In this document: in pieces, positions 1-9,193 of the stretch
Position numbering within the stretch: position 1 is the stretch's first letter
How the letters are laid out: each line of letters starts with the position of its first letter
Translations under genes and position numbers: made by a program
Assembly: GCF_015546995.1 (NCBI RefSeq)
Contig: NZ_JADMUH010000017.1
Location: 1 to 40,232, forward strand
DNA: 40,232 nucleotides
DNA from: Streptococcus infantis
GTDB taxonomy: Bacteria; Bacillota; Bacilli; Lactobacillales; Streptococcaceae
Direction: 5' to 3'
Notes under the pieces: generated by a model
The model's database searches: none
What the model was told of the DNA's origin: nothing
What the model saw: only the letters and a program-made list of their open reading frames with translations

Positions 1-34
1 ATTTTATCCCTAAGTTTTTTGTAAATGAGTAATT

Positions 35-793
35 TTATTCAAACAACTGATAGTAATCTGAAATCTTCATCTTGGCTTTTTCATCCTTGTTTAAATCTTG
101 GATGATTCGTCCTTCCTTCATAACAATGAGACGATTTCCATACTTGAGAGCATCTTCCATATGGTGGGTAATCATCAATGCTGTTAGATGGTCCTTGCTG
201 ACAAAGTCATCTGTCAATTCCATCAAGGCCACACTTGTTTTAGGGTCAAGGGCTGCCGTATGTTCATCCAACAAAAGGAGTTCAGGACGTTTTAAGGTTG
301 CCATCAAGAGGCTCAAGGCCTGTCTTTGTCCACCTGACAAAAATTCAATCGGTGTATCCAAGTGTTTTTCTAGACCATTTCCGACTTTCTCAATGGTTGC
401 TTGAAATTCTTCCTTGTAAGCTGAGAGTCTTCTCGGAAAAAGTCCACGTTTTTCACCACGAAACTTAGCAATCAAGAGATTTTCTGCAACCGTCATACGA
501 GGGGCAGTTCCCATCTTAGGATCCTGAAAGACACGAGAAAGGTACTTGGCACGTTTTTCAGGGCTAAAATGAGTCACATCCTCACCCATAATACGAATAG
601 TCCCACTAGTCAGGGGCAAAGTTCCTGCAATGCTATTAAAGAGTGTTGATTTTCCTGCACCATTTCCACCCAAGATTGTGATGAAGTCGTGTTCATAAAT
701 ATCAAGAGAAACATCGTTTAGGATAATTTTTTCCTCGTCAAAGCCATTTTTTACAATTTTAGTGGCATTTCTTAATTCTACAATCGCTGTCAT
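35..793 (-). CDS. trpZ: ABC transporter ATP-binding protein, predicted tryptophan importer
   Basis: This 252-residue protein is the nucleotide-binding subunit of an importer. Visible motifs are Walker A GGNGAGKST (residues 42-50), the signature LSGGQ (152-156) and Walker B LLLLDEH (172-178). Its start overlaps the permease stop by 4 bases (ATGA), so the two are translationally coupled. It closes a three-gene operon of substrate-binding protein, permease and ATPase that sits behind a T-box with a TGG (Trp) codon in the expected specifier region. This gene trio (COG2984/COG4120/COG1101 type) is predicted in the literature to carry tryptophan in streptococci. The ATPase role is certain; the substrate is inferred from the leader and family, and the symbol is tentative. 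Confidence 0.85.
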   Translation of the reverse strand: MTAIVELRNATKIVKNGFDEEKIILNDVSLDIYEHDFITILGGNGAGKSTLFNSIAGTLPLTSGTIRIMGEDVTHFSPEKRAKYLSRVFQDPKMGTAPRMTVAENLLIAKFRGEKRGLFPRRLSAYKEEFQATIEKVGNGLEKHLDTPIEFLSGGQRQALSLLMATLKRPELLLLDEHTAALDPKTSVALMELTDDFVSKDHLTALMITHHMEDALKYGNRLIVMKEGRIIQDLNKDEKAKMKISDYYQLFE

Positions 794-1656
794 TTGCTTA
801 ACTTGACTCCTTTCAAATATTTATCCTTAAGGGTTGGAATAACTAGACAAGTTGCTAGGATAAGAGCACTGTATAGACGGAGGTAGCTAGTATTAAAGCC
901 AAGAGCAATGACTCCCCATACCAAAAATTGGTAACTAATAGAACCAACAACAATAGTAATCAGACGTTCTGCTAATGTAAGACTCTTAAAGAGTACTTCA
1001 CCGATAATTAAGCTTGCAAGACCAACTACGATAACCCCGATACCACGAGAAACATCTGCATAGCCTTCTTGTTGAGCGATAAGAGCGCCAGCAAGTGCGA
1101 TCACACCATTTGACAAAACCAAGCCCATCAACTCCATACGTCCAGTATTGATACCAAAACTACGAGCCATATCTGGATTATCTCCTGTTGCGATATAAGC
1201 TTGTCCCAATTTAGTATCTAGGAAGAAAAGCATAAGTAGAATGACCAAAGTCACAAAAATCAAGCCTGTAAATAATTGATTAACCTCAGATGAGAAAGGA
1301 AGAACGTCCTGGATTTGTTTAGTTCCTAAGAGCCCAAGGTTTGCCCGTCCCATAATCATGAGCATGATAGAATGACAAGAAGTCATCACCAAAATACCAG
1401 ACAAGAGTGTTGGAATCTTTCCTTTCGTGTAAAGAAGACCAGTCGCTAAACCTGCAAGACAGCCTGCTCCAACAGCTACTAAGGTAGCAAGAAAAGGATT
1501 GACACCTTGTGTAATTAGAGTTACTGCTACCGCTCCTCCAAGCGGGAAGGAACCCTCGGTTGTCATATCTGGAAAGTTTAGGATTCGAAAGGTCATAAAG
1601 ATTCCCAAACCTAGAATAGCCCAGACAAATCCTTGTGAAATAATCGATACTATCAT
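790..1656 (-). CDS. trpY: ABC transporter permease, predicted tryptophan importer
   Basis: This 288-residue, strongly hydrophobic protein has about eight to nine predicted membrane spans. It resembles the COG4120 branch of the LivH/branched-chain permease superfamily, with a Gly-rich N-terminal segment (FPLGGAVAVTL) typical of it. It forms the membrane channel for the adjacent ATPase and binding protein. An AAGGA ribosome site lies upstream of the ATG. A hairpin followed by a T-run separates it from the binding-protein gene, which could lower its expression relative to that gene. Family assignment is firm; the tryptophan substrate is inferred from the upstream T-box. Confidence 0.83.
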   Translation of the reverse strand: MIVSIISQGFVWAILGLGIFMTFRILNFPDMTTEGSFPLGGAVAVTLITQGVNPFLATLVAVGAGCLAGLATGLLYTKGKIPTLLSGILVMTSCHSIMLMIMGRANLGLLGTKQIQDVLPFSSEVNQLFTGLIFVTLVILLMLFFLDTKLGQAYIATGDNPDMARSFGINTGRMELMGLVLSNGVIALAGALIAQQEGYADVSRGIGVIVVGLASLIIGEVLFKSLTLAERLITIVVGSISYQFLVWGVIALGFNTSYLRLYSALILATCLVIPTLKDKYLKGVKLSK

Positions 1657-1673
1657 GTTACATTCATTTCCTT

Positions 1674-1709
1674 CTTTTAAAAATTGGAGGAGATGTCTCC
1701 AACTCCTCC
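1674..1709 (-). terminator. Hairpin with T-run between binding-protein and permease genes
   Basis: The arms GGAGGAG (1703-1709 read on the minus strand) and CTCCTCC (1686-1692) form a 7-bp GC-rich stem, followed by AATTTTTAAAAG. It lies inside the operon, so partial termination is plausible. Confidence 0.5.
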
Positions 1710-1716
1710 TACATTC

Positions 1717-2715
1717 TTATTCAATTACTTGACCAGCTTCTTTGAGAACTGATTCAGGAATTGTGATTCCAAGTTCTTGAGCGACTTTTTTGTTGATAAC
1801 TGATTTACCAGTTGAGAAGACATTAACTGGTGTATCTGCAGGTTTTTCACCCTTCAAGACTTTGGCAATCATTTTACCAGTAGCAACACCAAGATCGTGT
1901 TGGTCAACAACCACTGATGCCAAACCACCTGCTTCTACCATGGCAGTGGCACTTGGGTAGATTGGTTTTTTAGCTGTTTGGTTACTTGATACTACAGTTG
2001 AAAATGCAGATGCGATTGTGTTATCAATTGGAACCCAGATTGCATCAACTTTACCAGTCATAACGTTCACTGTTGAAGCAATTTCGTTCGTTGAAGGTAC
2101 TGCAAAAGTTTCTACTTTCAAACCAGCTTTTTCAGCGTAAGCCTTGAATTCTTCTACTTGTGATTTAGAGTTATCTTCGCTACTTGAGTAAAGAGCTCCA
2201 ACTGTCTTGACATCAGGAGTCAATGTTTTAATCAATTCAACCTGTTGTTCAGCAGGGTTATGATCAGATACCCCTGTGATGTTTCCACCTGGTTTTTCCA
2301 AGTTTTGTACAAGGTTAGCTCCAACTGGGTCTGTAATAGCTGCCATGATAACAGGAAGGTCTTTTGTTGCACTTGCAAGACCCTGAGCTGCAGGTGTCGC
2401 AATTCCAACAACAACATCATTTCCATTTGACACCAATTGTTTACTCATTGTGGCGACCTTACTTTGGTCACCTTCTGAATTCATAAAGTCAATTTTAACT
2501 TGGTCGCCTTTATAGCCTTCTTCAGCAAGTCCATCTTGGATACCTTGGTAGATCAAGTCAAGTGATGGGTGACTGACAAACTGTAGAACACCAACCTTAG
2601 CTGTTTTGTTAGCTGTCTCAGTTTTAGTATCTTGTTTCGTTAAGTTAGAGTAGACCAAGCTTCCTCCAACTACAAGTGCTAGTGCTGCAATAATACCAAT
2701 TAAACGTTTATTCAT
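1717..2715 (-). CDS. trpX: ABC transporter substrate-binding protein, predicted tryptophan-binding
   Basis: This 332-residue protein belongs to the ABC_sub_bind family (PF04392 type). After an N-terminal hydrophobic segment (about residues 5-22) it has the periplasmic-binding-fold pattern, including GVLQFVSHPSLD and the PVIMAAITDPVGANLV segment. It should capture the ligand outside the membrane for the downstream permease. No Cys lies in or after the hydrophobic segment, so the usual lipobox is absent and the protein is probably held by an uncleaved anchor. The ATG has a good AAGGAG ribosome site. It is the first gene after the T-box leader, and tryptophan specificity is inferred from that. 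Confidence 0.82.
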   Translation of the reverse strand: MNKRLIGIIAALALVVGGSLVYSNLTKQDTKTETANKTAKVGVLQFVSHPSLDLIYQGIQDGLAEEGYKGDQVKIDFMNSEGDQSKVATMSKQLVSNGNDVVVGIATPAAQGLASATKDLPVIMAAITDPVGANLVQNLEKPGGNITGVSDHNPAEQQVELIKTLTPDVKTVGALYSSSEDNSKSQVEEFKAYAEKAGLKVETFAVPSTNEIASTVNVMTGKVDAIWVPIDNTIASAFSTVVSSNQTAKKPIYPSATAMVEAGGLASVVVDQHDLGVATGKMIAKVLKGEKPADTPVNVFSTGKSVINKKVAQELGITIPESVLKEAGQVIE

Positions 2716-2826
2716 ATTTATTTCTCCTTATTTCCCTTAAACTTCGTAATGTTCATGTCACTTTCAATATAACTTTACCAAGCGGCGCCATCGTTTAAAT
2801 TCCATCATATACCTCCAAAACAAAAG

Positions 2827-3061
2827 AAAAAGTCCCCACACAAAAAACTTGTGTGAGGACGTCGATACGCGGTGCCACCTCAATTATAGGGAATCCCCCT
2901 ATCTCTCAATCTCGCTTCACGAGTTGCACTGTAAGGTGTGCGCACCGAATTCTTATGATTTCAAATTCTTTATAACATTCAGCCCAATTTTCATCACTTC
3001 CATCTATCTGTTTCCACCAACCACAGACTCTCTAGAAAACTTCAATGATTACTTTCTGAAT
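2827..3061 (-). promoter_or_regulatory. T-box riboswitch, probable tRNA-Trp class
   Basis: On the minus strand the conserved T-box AGGTGGCACCGCG lies at 2868-2880. The terminator stem GTCCTCACAC/GTGTGGGGAC (2832-2860) follows, then a T-run at 2822-2831. Stem I features AGAGAG and GGTTGGTGGAAAC occur near 3010-3030. A TGG triplet followed by a purine (2984-2986) sits where the specifier codon is expected. The overlapping ATT is a less likely alternative. The leader ends about 105 bases before the binding-protein gene. Uncharged tRNA-Trp is expected to stabilise the antiterminator. Confidence 0.88.
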
Positions 3062-3067
3062 GATACG

Positions 3068-3095
3068 ATTATATCATTTTAAAAATGCTTGTCAA
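3068..3095 (-). promoter_or_regulatory. Consensus promoter of the T-box/ABC operon
   Basis: The -35 is TTGACA (3090-3095) and the -10 is TATAAT (3068-3073), with 16 bases between them. Both hexamers are perfect consensus, consistent with control by attenuation rather than initiation. Confidence 0.85.
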
Positions 3096-3161
3096 GGGTT
3101 TTCATAAAATATTTTAAATATTAACAAAAATTTCTATGGTTTTTATAAAAACTAACTTGTA

Positions 3162-5987
3162 TCAACCTGAATTACGTAATCCTGTAGCAATTCCGTTAAT
3201 AGTTGTATGAATTAATCTTTCTTCATCTGAAGAAAGCTCACCACGACGTTGACGCTTAATCAACTCCAACTGGATATAGTTCAGAATGTTGAAATAAGGC
3301 ATACGATAGTTTAGACTGTCTTTCAAGTAAGTATTTTCTGCCAGAAGTTCATCGTAGCCTTCGATGGCCAAGATAACGTTCTTAGTCAATTGCCATTCAT
3401 CCAAAATAGTATAGTAGATTGCTTGCACTTCTTCACTTTCACAAAGTTTAGCATATTCAAAAGCAATATTCATATTTGATTTTGATAGAACCATATCAAC
3501 GTTTGATAGGAGTGACTGGAAGAAGGGCCAATTTTGATACATGTCACGAAGGTATTCAATATTTTTTGGATCTTGATCAATAAATTCCTTGAAGCTTGAA
3601 CCAACACCATACCAACCTGGGAACATGACACGACTTTGTGACCATGAGAATACCCAAGGAATGGCACGTAGTCCACCAATTTCAGTGATTGTTTTACGTG
3701 CTGCTGGACGAGAACCAATATTAAAGCTTGAGATATTCTTAATTGGACTAGATTCAAAGAAATAATCATAGAAATGGTCATTTCCAAATACTAGTTCACG
3801 GTAGATATCATAGCTACGACTGACTACTTGGTCCATGATGGCTTCATAGCGATTTGATGTATTAGTATCACTCTTCTTCTGTGTAATCATACGGTTGATA
3901 GTCGCTGATACCAACATTTCCAAGTTATAGTAGGCTGCATCCTTGTTTCCGTATTTATTTCCGATAACTTCACCTTGTTCAGTTAATCGAATACGGTCCT
4001 TGATTGATTTGAGTGGTTGAGAAGCAATGGCATCATAAGTTGGTCCACCACCACGGCCAACGGTACCACCACGACCATGGAAGAAGGTTACTTTGACTCC
4101 GTATTCATCACCAATAGCGGTCAATTGTTTTTGAGCCTTATAGAGTGTCCAACAAGATGAGAGATATCCACCATCTTTGTTACTATCAGAGTAGCCAAGC
4201 ATGATTTCTTGATAATTATCTTTTGAAGCAATCCACTTCTTAGCAAGCGGTAAAGAGAAATACTTTCTCATTGTTTCTTCGGAATGATCCAAGTCCTCAA
4301 TTGTTTCAAAGAGGGGCACGATTTGAACACGTGCTTTTTCAGCATCCACAAGACCAACTTCTTTGAGCATGATTGCCAATTCTAACATATCAGACACGCT
4401 GGTTGCATGAGAAATAATCGTTTGACGAATAACGTCTTCTCCCAAACGATCTTTTAATTCACGTGCAGTTTGGAAAATGGCTAATTCTTTTTCAAGAAGT
4501 TCAGACTTTTCAGCATGAGTAGCTGACAAGATTCGAGGGTCTTCTAATAGTTCATGTAAAAGCAACTCGCACTTCTCATCTTCTGAAAGATCACTATAAT
4601 GGTCATTAATTCCAGCAGATGCTAACAACTCAGCAACACAGGCTTCATGAACACTTGAGTCTTGGCGCATATCGATAGATGCCAAGAAGAAACCAAAGAC
4701 TTCAACAGCCTCTAAAAGCTCGGCAAACTCTCCAGTAAGCAAGGATTCTGCCTTATTTTCAAGCAATGAATCTTTAATGATATCTAAGTCTTGTTTAAAT
4801 TCTTCAATTGTTTCGTAGTAAGGAGGACGGTCTTCAGCCAATTCTTGAATGGCTCCTGAGAGACGATTACTAATATAGTCAGTAACCACTCCTTGTTGAT
4901 GTCCTTGAGTTCCAAAGAGTCGTTCAATGTGATGGCGTTCATCTGCTGATGAGCCGACAAGAGCCCACTCTTTCAAATTTAAAAGAGTTTGAATTAATTT
5001 AGATTGGATAAAGTGAAAAGCACGACGGTAAGGTTCTTTTTCACGGAAGACAGATGTGTCACGAGATTGAGCTGCCATTTCTTCAACAGCCTTGCTTGTC
5101 TTGGATAAATTAGTAGAAAGAGAGAAAGTACGGTAGAGACTAGAAATCTTACTGATGTAGTAGTTCAAGATCACTTCACTTTGAATGGTAGCAGAACGCA
5201 TGAGTGTCTCAGCAGTTACAAATGGATTGCCATCACGGTCTCCACCAATCCACATTCCCATGGTGATAGGTTTTGCTTGTTTTAGGTCAATTCCCTGCTC
5301 TTTTGCAAGACGCTTATACTCTAACATTAGATTTGGTACAGCTTGTAGGAAAGAACTATTGTAATATTCCATCACGTTTGTGATTTCATTCGTTACTTTT
5401 AGTTTCTTCTCACGAATCATATCCGTCTGCATGATAATCTCAATATAGCGACGAAGATCATTGTGCCATTTTTCTTTGTTAATAAGCCCCATTCTCACGT
5501 CACGGTATTTACGCAAGAGAGTATGGATATGATTAGTCAAGTCCAGCATACTCTTACGTTGAACCTGAGTTGGATGGGCTGTTAATACTGGCACCACGTT
5601 CAGATGTTCAAGAATTTCAGCCGCATTTTCTTTTTCAGCAACCATTTCAATGGTTGTTGATAATTTACCGAGATAATCTTGGTCAATATTGTTTAGATGG
5701 TTAATTTCGTAAGCCAAGTCAACATCTTCAGAAATATTAATCAAAAGTGGCAAAATAGAGAAATATCTAGAAATGTAGACCATTTCATCATTGGAAAGTC
5801 CCGCCACAACTTTATCCAGTCCTTGATAGTCAAGCTTTGATGAAAGTTCCTTTAATTGTATAATTTTGTCAAACGTCTCAGCGGGAAGCATATTTTTCGT
5901 GATATCTTCAAGTAAATCTGTCAAAATTTGAACTTCTTCTTGGACTACAGTTTTGTTTCTGTTATTTTCTAGTTTTTGAAGAGACAT
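3162..5987 (-). CDS. ppc: Phosphoenolpyruvate carboxylase
   Basis: The enzyme carboxylates PEP with bicarbonate to oxaloacetate, the anaplerotic route for aspartate-family synthesis in streptococci that have an incomplete TCA cycle. The 941-residue protein has the catalytic His in LTAHPTQ (about residue 138), the Gly/Arg loop [14 protein letters not shown], the GGDRDGNP segment and the family C-terminus ending TGLRNSG. E. coli PEPC is 883 residues and the pneumococcal one, as I recall, about 900. The extra length here seems to lie around residues 333-388. It follows ftsW by 23 bases and is probably cotranscribed with it. Its downstream side runs into the T-box operon promoter with only a weak AT-rich hairpin. 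Confidence 0.97.
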   Translation of the reverse strand: MSLQKLENNRNKTVVQEEVQILTDLLEDITKNMLPAETFDKIIQLKELSSKLDYQGLDKVVAGLSNDEMVYISRYFSILPLLINISEDVDLAYEINHLNNIDQDYLGKLSTTIEMVAEKENAAEILEHLNVVPVLTAHPTQVQRKSMLDLTNHIHTLLRKYRDVRMGLINKEKWHNDLRRYIEIIMQTDMIREKKLKVTNEITNVMEYYNSSFLQAVPNLMLEYKRLAKEQGIDLKQAKPITMGMWIGGDRDGNPFVTAETLMRSATIQSEVILNYYISKISSLYRTFSLSTNLSKTSKAVEEMAAQSRDTSVFREKEPYRRAFHFIQSKLIQTLLNLKEWALVGSSADERHHIERLFGTQGHQQGVVTDYISNRLSGAIQELAEDRPPYYETIEEFKQDLDIIKDSLLENKAESLLTGEFAELLEAVEVFGFFLASIDMRQDSSVHEACVAELLASAGINDHYSDLSEDEKCELLLHELLEDPRILSATHAEKSELLEKELAIFQTARELKDRLGEDVIRQTIISHATSVSDMLELAIMLKEVGLVDAEKARVQIVPLFETIEDLDHSEETMRKYFSLPLAKKWIASKDNYQEIMLGYSDSNKDGGYLSSCWTLYKAQKQLTAIGDEYGVKVTFFHGRGGTVGRGGGPTYDAIASQPLKSIKDRIRLTEQGEVIGNKYGNKDAAYYNLEMLVSATINRMITQKKSDTNTSNRYEAIMDQVVSRSYDIYRELVFGNDHFYDYFFESSPIKNISSFNIGSRPAARKTITEIGGLRAIPWVFSWSQSRVMFPGWYGVGSSFKEFIDQDPKNIEYLRDMYQNWPFFQSLLSNVDMVLSKSNMNIAFEYAKLCESEEVQAIYYTILDEWQLTKNVILAIEGYDELLAENTYLKDSLNYRMPYFNILNYIQLELIKRQRRGELSSDEERLIHTTINGIATGLRNSG

Positions 5988-6010
5988 ATTTTTCTCCTTG
6001 TTACTTTTTC

Positions 6011-7222
6011 TTAAAGTTGCGCTTCATATTCGCTGTATAGTTTTGCACGTTTTTCACTAGCATCGATATTTAACACAAAGGCGATAGCTACTGATAGAAC
6101 CAATAGACTATTACCCCCTTGTGAAAGGAATGGGAAGGTTACACCTGTAGATGGAATCAATCCTGAAATCCCTCCGATATTAACGAATACCTGAATTAAA
6201 ATCATTCCACCAATACCGATTGCTACCATAGAGTTGAACGGATCTTTTGCTCGTACCCCCACTAAAATAATACGAAGAATTAGGAAGAATAATAGAGCTA
6301 AAATAAGACTGGCACCGACAAACCCAAACTCTTCAATCACAATAGAGAAAACGAAGTCCGTGTGCGCCTCAGGTAGATAGCCACGCTTCTCGATGGAGTT
6401 TCCTAATCCTAAGCCAAACCATCCACCATTAACCATTGCATAATAAGAATTGGCTAATTGGTGTCCTGCACCAGCGACATCATCAAATGGATTAAAGAAA
6501 GCACTGAATCGTTTAGCTACGTATCCAAATACTGGAATCTTAGAAAACTTATCAACACCAATAAGCTTAATGGTTGTTAGAGAAACAAAGGATAAACTGG
6601 TCAATACTCCAAGAATAGTTGCAAACCATCGGTGAGCTATCCCACTAATTGAGTACATCAACAATGCTACCAAAAAGAGAATTGTAGCATTTCCAAGGTC
6701 AGGGAAAATAGCCAAACTACCAATCATGACTAAAAGTACAAATCGCCAATCGTTAAACGCTCTAGGAAACCATTGGTTTTGAGTTAAAACTTGGAAATCA
6801 TAAACGGCAATTTCTTCTTGTTGTTTTGAAAAACGTTGAGCCAAATACCAAATGATGATAATTTTCAAGTATTCCGCAGGCTGAATAGTAATAGGTCCTA
6901 CTTTAATCCAACCGTAAGCACCATTGATGGGAATCCCAATCAAACGAGCTAAAGCTAGTAACACTAACTCAGCAAACATAACAATAAATAACAAACGTTC
7001 GTTTCGAAGAAAACCAAGTTTCAACTTATAGATTACTGCAATAAGCAACAAACTAACGATCCAAAACAAGCCCTGATTTCGAACTAATTGAAAGGCGCTC
7101 TTACCCTCCTGAATCAAGGATGCACTCGTTGTCGAATATACCACTATCAGTCCCAAAACAGACAAGAGAATATAGGGCACTAAAATAGAGTAATTCAACA
7201 GGTGCCTTTTACTAATTTTCAT
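6011..7222 (-). CDS. ftsW: SEDS-family peptidoglycan glycosyltransferase FtsW
   Basis: This 403-residue polytopic membrane protein (about ten spans) polymerises lipid II at the division septum with a partner class B PBP. The SEDS pattern is clear: [18 protein letters not shown], a middle segment [10 protein letters not shown] and the C-terminal [19 protein letters not shown] motif. RodA is the alternative, but the C-terminal motif and the ppc neighbour match the streptococcal ftsW locus I know. The ATG is preceded by a modest GGTG ribosome site. An extended -10 promoter lies about 55 bases upstream, so ftsW and ppc likely share one transcript. Confidence 0.92.
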   Translation of the reverse strand: MKISKRHLLNYSILVPYILLSVLGLIVVYSTTSASLIQEGKSAFQLVRNQGLFWIVSLLLIAVIYKLKLGFLRNERLLFIVMFAELVLLALARLIGIPINGAYGWIKVGPITIQPAEYLKIIIIWYLAQRFSKQQEEIAVYDFQVLTQNQWFPRAFNDWRFVLLVMIGSLAIFPDLGNATILFLVALLMYSISGIAHRWFATILGVLTSLSFVSLTTIKLIGVDKFSKIPVFGYVAKRFSAFFNPFDDVAGAGHQLANSYYAMVNGGWFGLGLGNSIEKRGYLPEAHTDFVFSIVIEEFGFVGASLILALLFFLILRIILVGVRAKDPFNSMVAIGIGGMILIQVFVNIGGISGLIPSTGVTFPFLSQGGNSLLVLSVAIAFVLNIDASEKRAKLYSEYEAQL

Positions 7223-7275
7223 ATTTCACCATCTACTAAATTTTTAATTTTCTATTCATTCTAGTTTTACTAGCT

Positions 7276-7284
7276 ATTATACCA
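7276..7284 (-). promoter_or_regulatory. Extended -10 promoter upstream of ftsW
   Basis: TGGTATAAT read on the minus strand is a TG-extended perfect -10. No good -35 is present at 17 bases. A small hairpin CTAGT-AAA-ACTAG lies at the predicted 5' end of the transcript. Confidence 0.7.
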
Positions 7285-7390
7285 TTTTTTAAACTAGAAA
7301 AAAACTCTTATCCGTTAAAGCCTAGAATTTGTACTTGGAGAATTCACAAATCATTTATCTACATTTTCAACTTTTAGTTAAGAAAGCTTC

Positions 7391-7429
7391 AAAAAACTCT
7401 ACCTTTCAAGAGTAGAAAGATAGAGTTTT
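7391..7429 (-). terminator. Rho-independent terminator after prsA
   Basis: On the minus strand AAACTCTA-CTTTC pairs with GAAAG-TAGAGTTT and is followed by TTTG. It starts a few bases after the prsA stop. Confidence 0.75.
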
Positions 7430-7434
7430 CATCT

Positions 7435-8403
7435 TTAGTTTGAAGATGTTGTTGTCGTTTCAGTTGCTGCTGATGTAGTTGTCGTTTGAGCTGTTGTATC
7501 ACTTTGGATGTACTGAGTAAAGATATTTTGGAATGCTTGGTCTTTGACCTTGATATTTGCTGCTTGCAATTCTTTACTAATAATGCCTTGAACAAAAGTA
7601 GCATCATTTTGTTTTTGAGTCAGGATAACTGTCTTCAATTTTTCTTTATAATCTTCCCAGTTAGAAGATTTTTCTGTTTTCTTAGTCAATTTCACAATAT
7701 AGAAGCTGTTTGAATAAGCTTGTGTACCTGGCGCTGTGATCACATCTGAAATACCATCTACATCAAGAGCAAATGCAGCTTTTTTAACAACGTCTGGCAA
7801 TTCTGTTGATGCAGAGTCAAAAGTGATTTCTCCACCATTTGCTTTTGTCTTTTCGTCAGTTGAATTATCTTTAGCCAATTGTGCGAAGTCAGCTCCAGAT
7901 TCTTTAGCTTTAGCAAGTACTTCTTTAGCCTTATCTTCACTGTCAAGTTTAATAATTTGCGCAGTTACTTCTGGTGTGTACTCATCGTAAGCTTTTTTGT
8001 AGTTCTCATCTGTCAATTCAGCTTCTGCAGCTTTCTTAACAGCATACTCAACTAGTTTACTTGTACGAATTTGAGCTTTACGACTTTCTGCTGTCATACC
8101 AGCACGAGAAAGAACGATTTGATAGCTATCACCATATTTCTTCTGTTCTTCTGCTACCGCATCTTCTACTTCTTTGTCACTTACTTCAGATCCATATTGT
8201 TTTTCAAAAACTTTTTGAATAGTCATGTTAAGTAATACTTGTTGTGCAGTTGGGTTGTTTTTCACTTCTTCATAAAATTGGTGCTCAGTGATGACATCAC
8301 CCTTCATACTGATGAGGTCAGCTCCTTGAGAACTATTTGAACAAGCAGCCAAAGTAGCTACTGATAACAAAGTGATGGCACCAGCCAATAATTTTTTCTT
8401 CAT
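7435..8403 (-). CDS. prsA: Foldase lipoprotein PrsA, parvulin-type peptidyl-prolyl isomerase
   Basis: The protein helps secreted proteins fold after export and sits on the outer face of the membrane. From the chosen ATG (8401-8403, with AAAAGGAGTAAAC before it) it has 322 residues. The start is a Lys-rich n-region, a hydrophobic core and the lipobox LAAC with Cys21. A central PpiC/rotamase-like domain follows (AQIIKLDSEDKAKEVLAKAK and the GGEITFD segment). The C-terminus is a low-complexity Thr/Ser/Ala tail. An upstream in-frame start seven codons earlier lacks a ribosome site. A terminator follows directly. It sits downstream of the O-methyltransferase gene. Confidence 0.93.
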   Translation of the reverse strand: MKKKLLAGAITLLSVATLAACSNSSQGADLISMKGDVITEHQFYEEVKNNPTAQQVLLNMTIQKVFEKQYGSEVSDKEVEDAVAEEQKKYGDSYQIVLSRAGMTAESRKAQIRTSKLVEYAVKKAAEAELTDENYKKAYDEYTPEVTAQIIKLDSEDKAKEVLAKAKESGADFAQLAKDNSTDEKTKANGGEITFDSASTELPDVVKKAAFALDVDGISDVITAPGTQAYSNSFYIVKLTKKTEKSSNWEDYKEKLKTVILTQKQNDATFVQGIISKELQAANIKVKDQAFQNIFTQYIQSDTTAQTTTTSAATETTTTSSN

Positions 8404-8478
8404 GTTTACTCCTTTTTTATACACTAGATAAATGTTTACCTTATCTATTTTACTAAATTGTCTTAAAAATATCTGAAA

Positions 8479-9192
8479 TTAGTCAACATCTGGCAGTTCT
8501 ACTTCTGCTTGATTCTTTCTTAGCATCAATATTCCATCTCCAAGAGGAACTAGACTAGCTGTTAATCCTGGATTGTCTAAAGTTGCGTCAAATAGTCTTT
8601 GCAAACCACGATAAATGGTTCGTTGCCCGCGTCGGACTTCCATAATATCCTTAGCAATGTCTCCACCTTGGAAAATATCATCCAAGACAACTACTCCACC
8701 AACCTCAAGGTGTTTTAGGATTTCTGGCAAAAATACGATGTATTTGGATTTTGCAGAATCCATAAAAACAAAATCATAGGTCTCTGTCAATGTTGACAGA
8801 ACGTCTACCGCATCGCCTTCCAAAAGAGTGATTTGTTGGCGAGTATCAAACTTGGCGAAATTTTCCTTGGCAAAACCAATCATTTCAGGATTTCTGTCAA
8901 TGGTTGTAATTTTAGCCTCTGGGGCATGTTGAGCCATTAAAAGTGCTGAAAAGCCAATCGCCGTCCCAATCTCTAAAATGTTTTTTGGTTGTATTGTTTC
9001 CATCAGGAAACGAAAATAAGCGACAGTCTCATGAGGGATGATTGGAATATTTTCTCTGCGAGCAAAGTTTTCTAGTTCTTTTAAGGAACCAGTCACCTGC
9101 TTTTGACGTTGACGTAAGAATTCGACGATTTCTTCCTTTACAACAGGACGCCGCATATTATGATTGGCATTTTTACTATATGACTCAACCAT
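8479..9192 (-). CDS. SAM-dependent O-methyltransferase, class I catechol-type family
   Basis: This 237-residue soluble protein has the Rossmann SAM-binding motif ILEIGTAIGFSALLMA, followed by ITTIDRNPEM and the FVFMDSAKSKY and VVVLDDIFQGG strands of the Methyltransf_3 family (PF01596). Members methylate hydroxyl groups of small molecules, or modify tRNA in the related TrmR/YrrM group. The substrate cannot be read from this sequence. The start lies one base after the pepF stop, so it is translationally coupled to pepF. The tRNA role of Bacillus YrrM (5-methoxyuridine) is a reasonable guess given the length and motifs. Confidence 0.85.
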   Translation of the reverse strand: MVESYSKNANHNMRRPVVKEEIVEFLRQRQKQVTGSLKELENFARRENIPIIPHETVAYFRFLMETIQPKNILEIGTAIGFSALLMAQHAPEAKITTIDRNPEMIGFAKENFAKFDTRQQITLLEGDAVDVLSTLTETYDFVFMDSAKSKYIVFLPEILKHLEVGGVVVLDDIFQGGDIAKDIMEVRRGQRTIYRGLQRLFDATLDNPGLTASLVPLGDGILMLRKNQAEVELPDVD

Positions 9193-9193
9193 T

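Noticed and set aside
2849..3082. Plus-strand 77-codon frame upstream of the ABC operon
   Set aside because: It lies over the minus-strand T-box leader and has no ribosome site.
3100..3161. Strong terminator after ppc
   Set aside because: Only a weak AT-only hairpin (GTTTTT/AAAAAC) is present; not enough to call.
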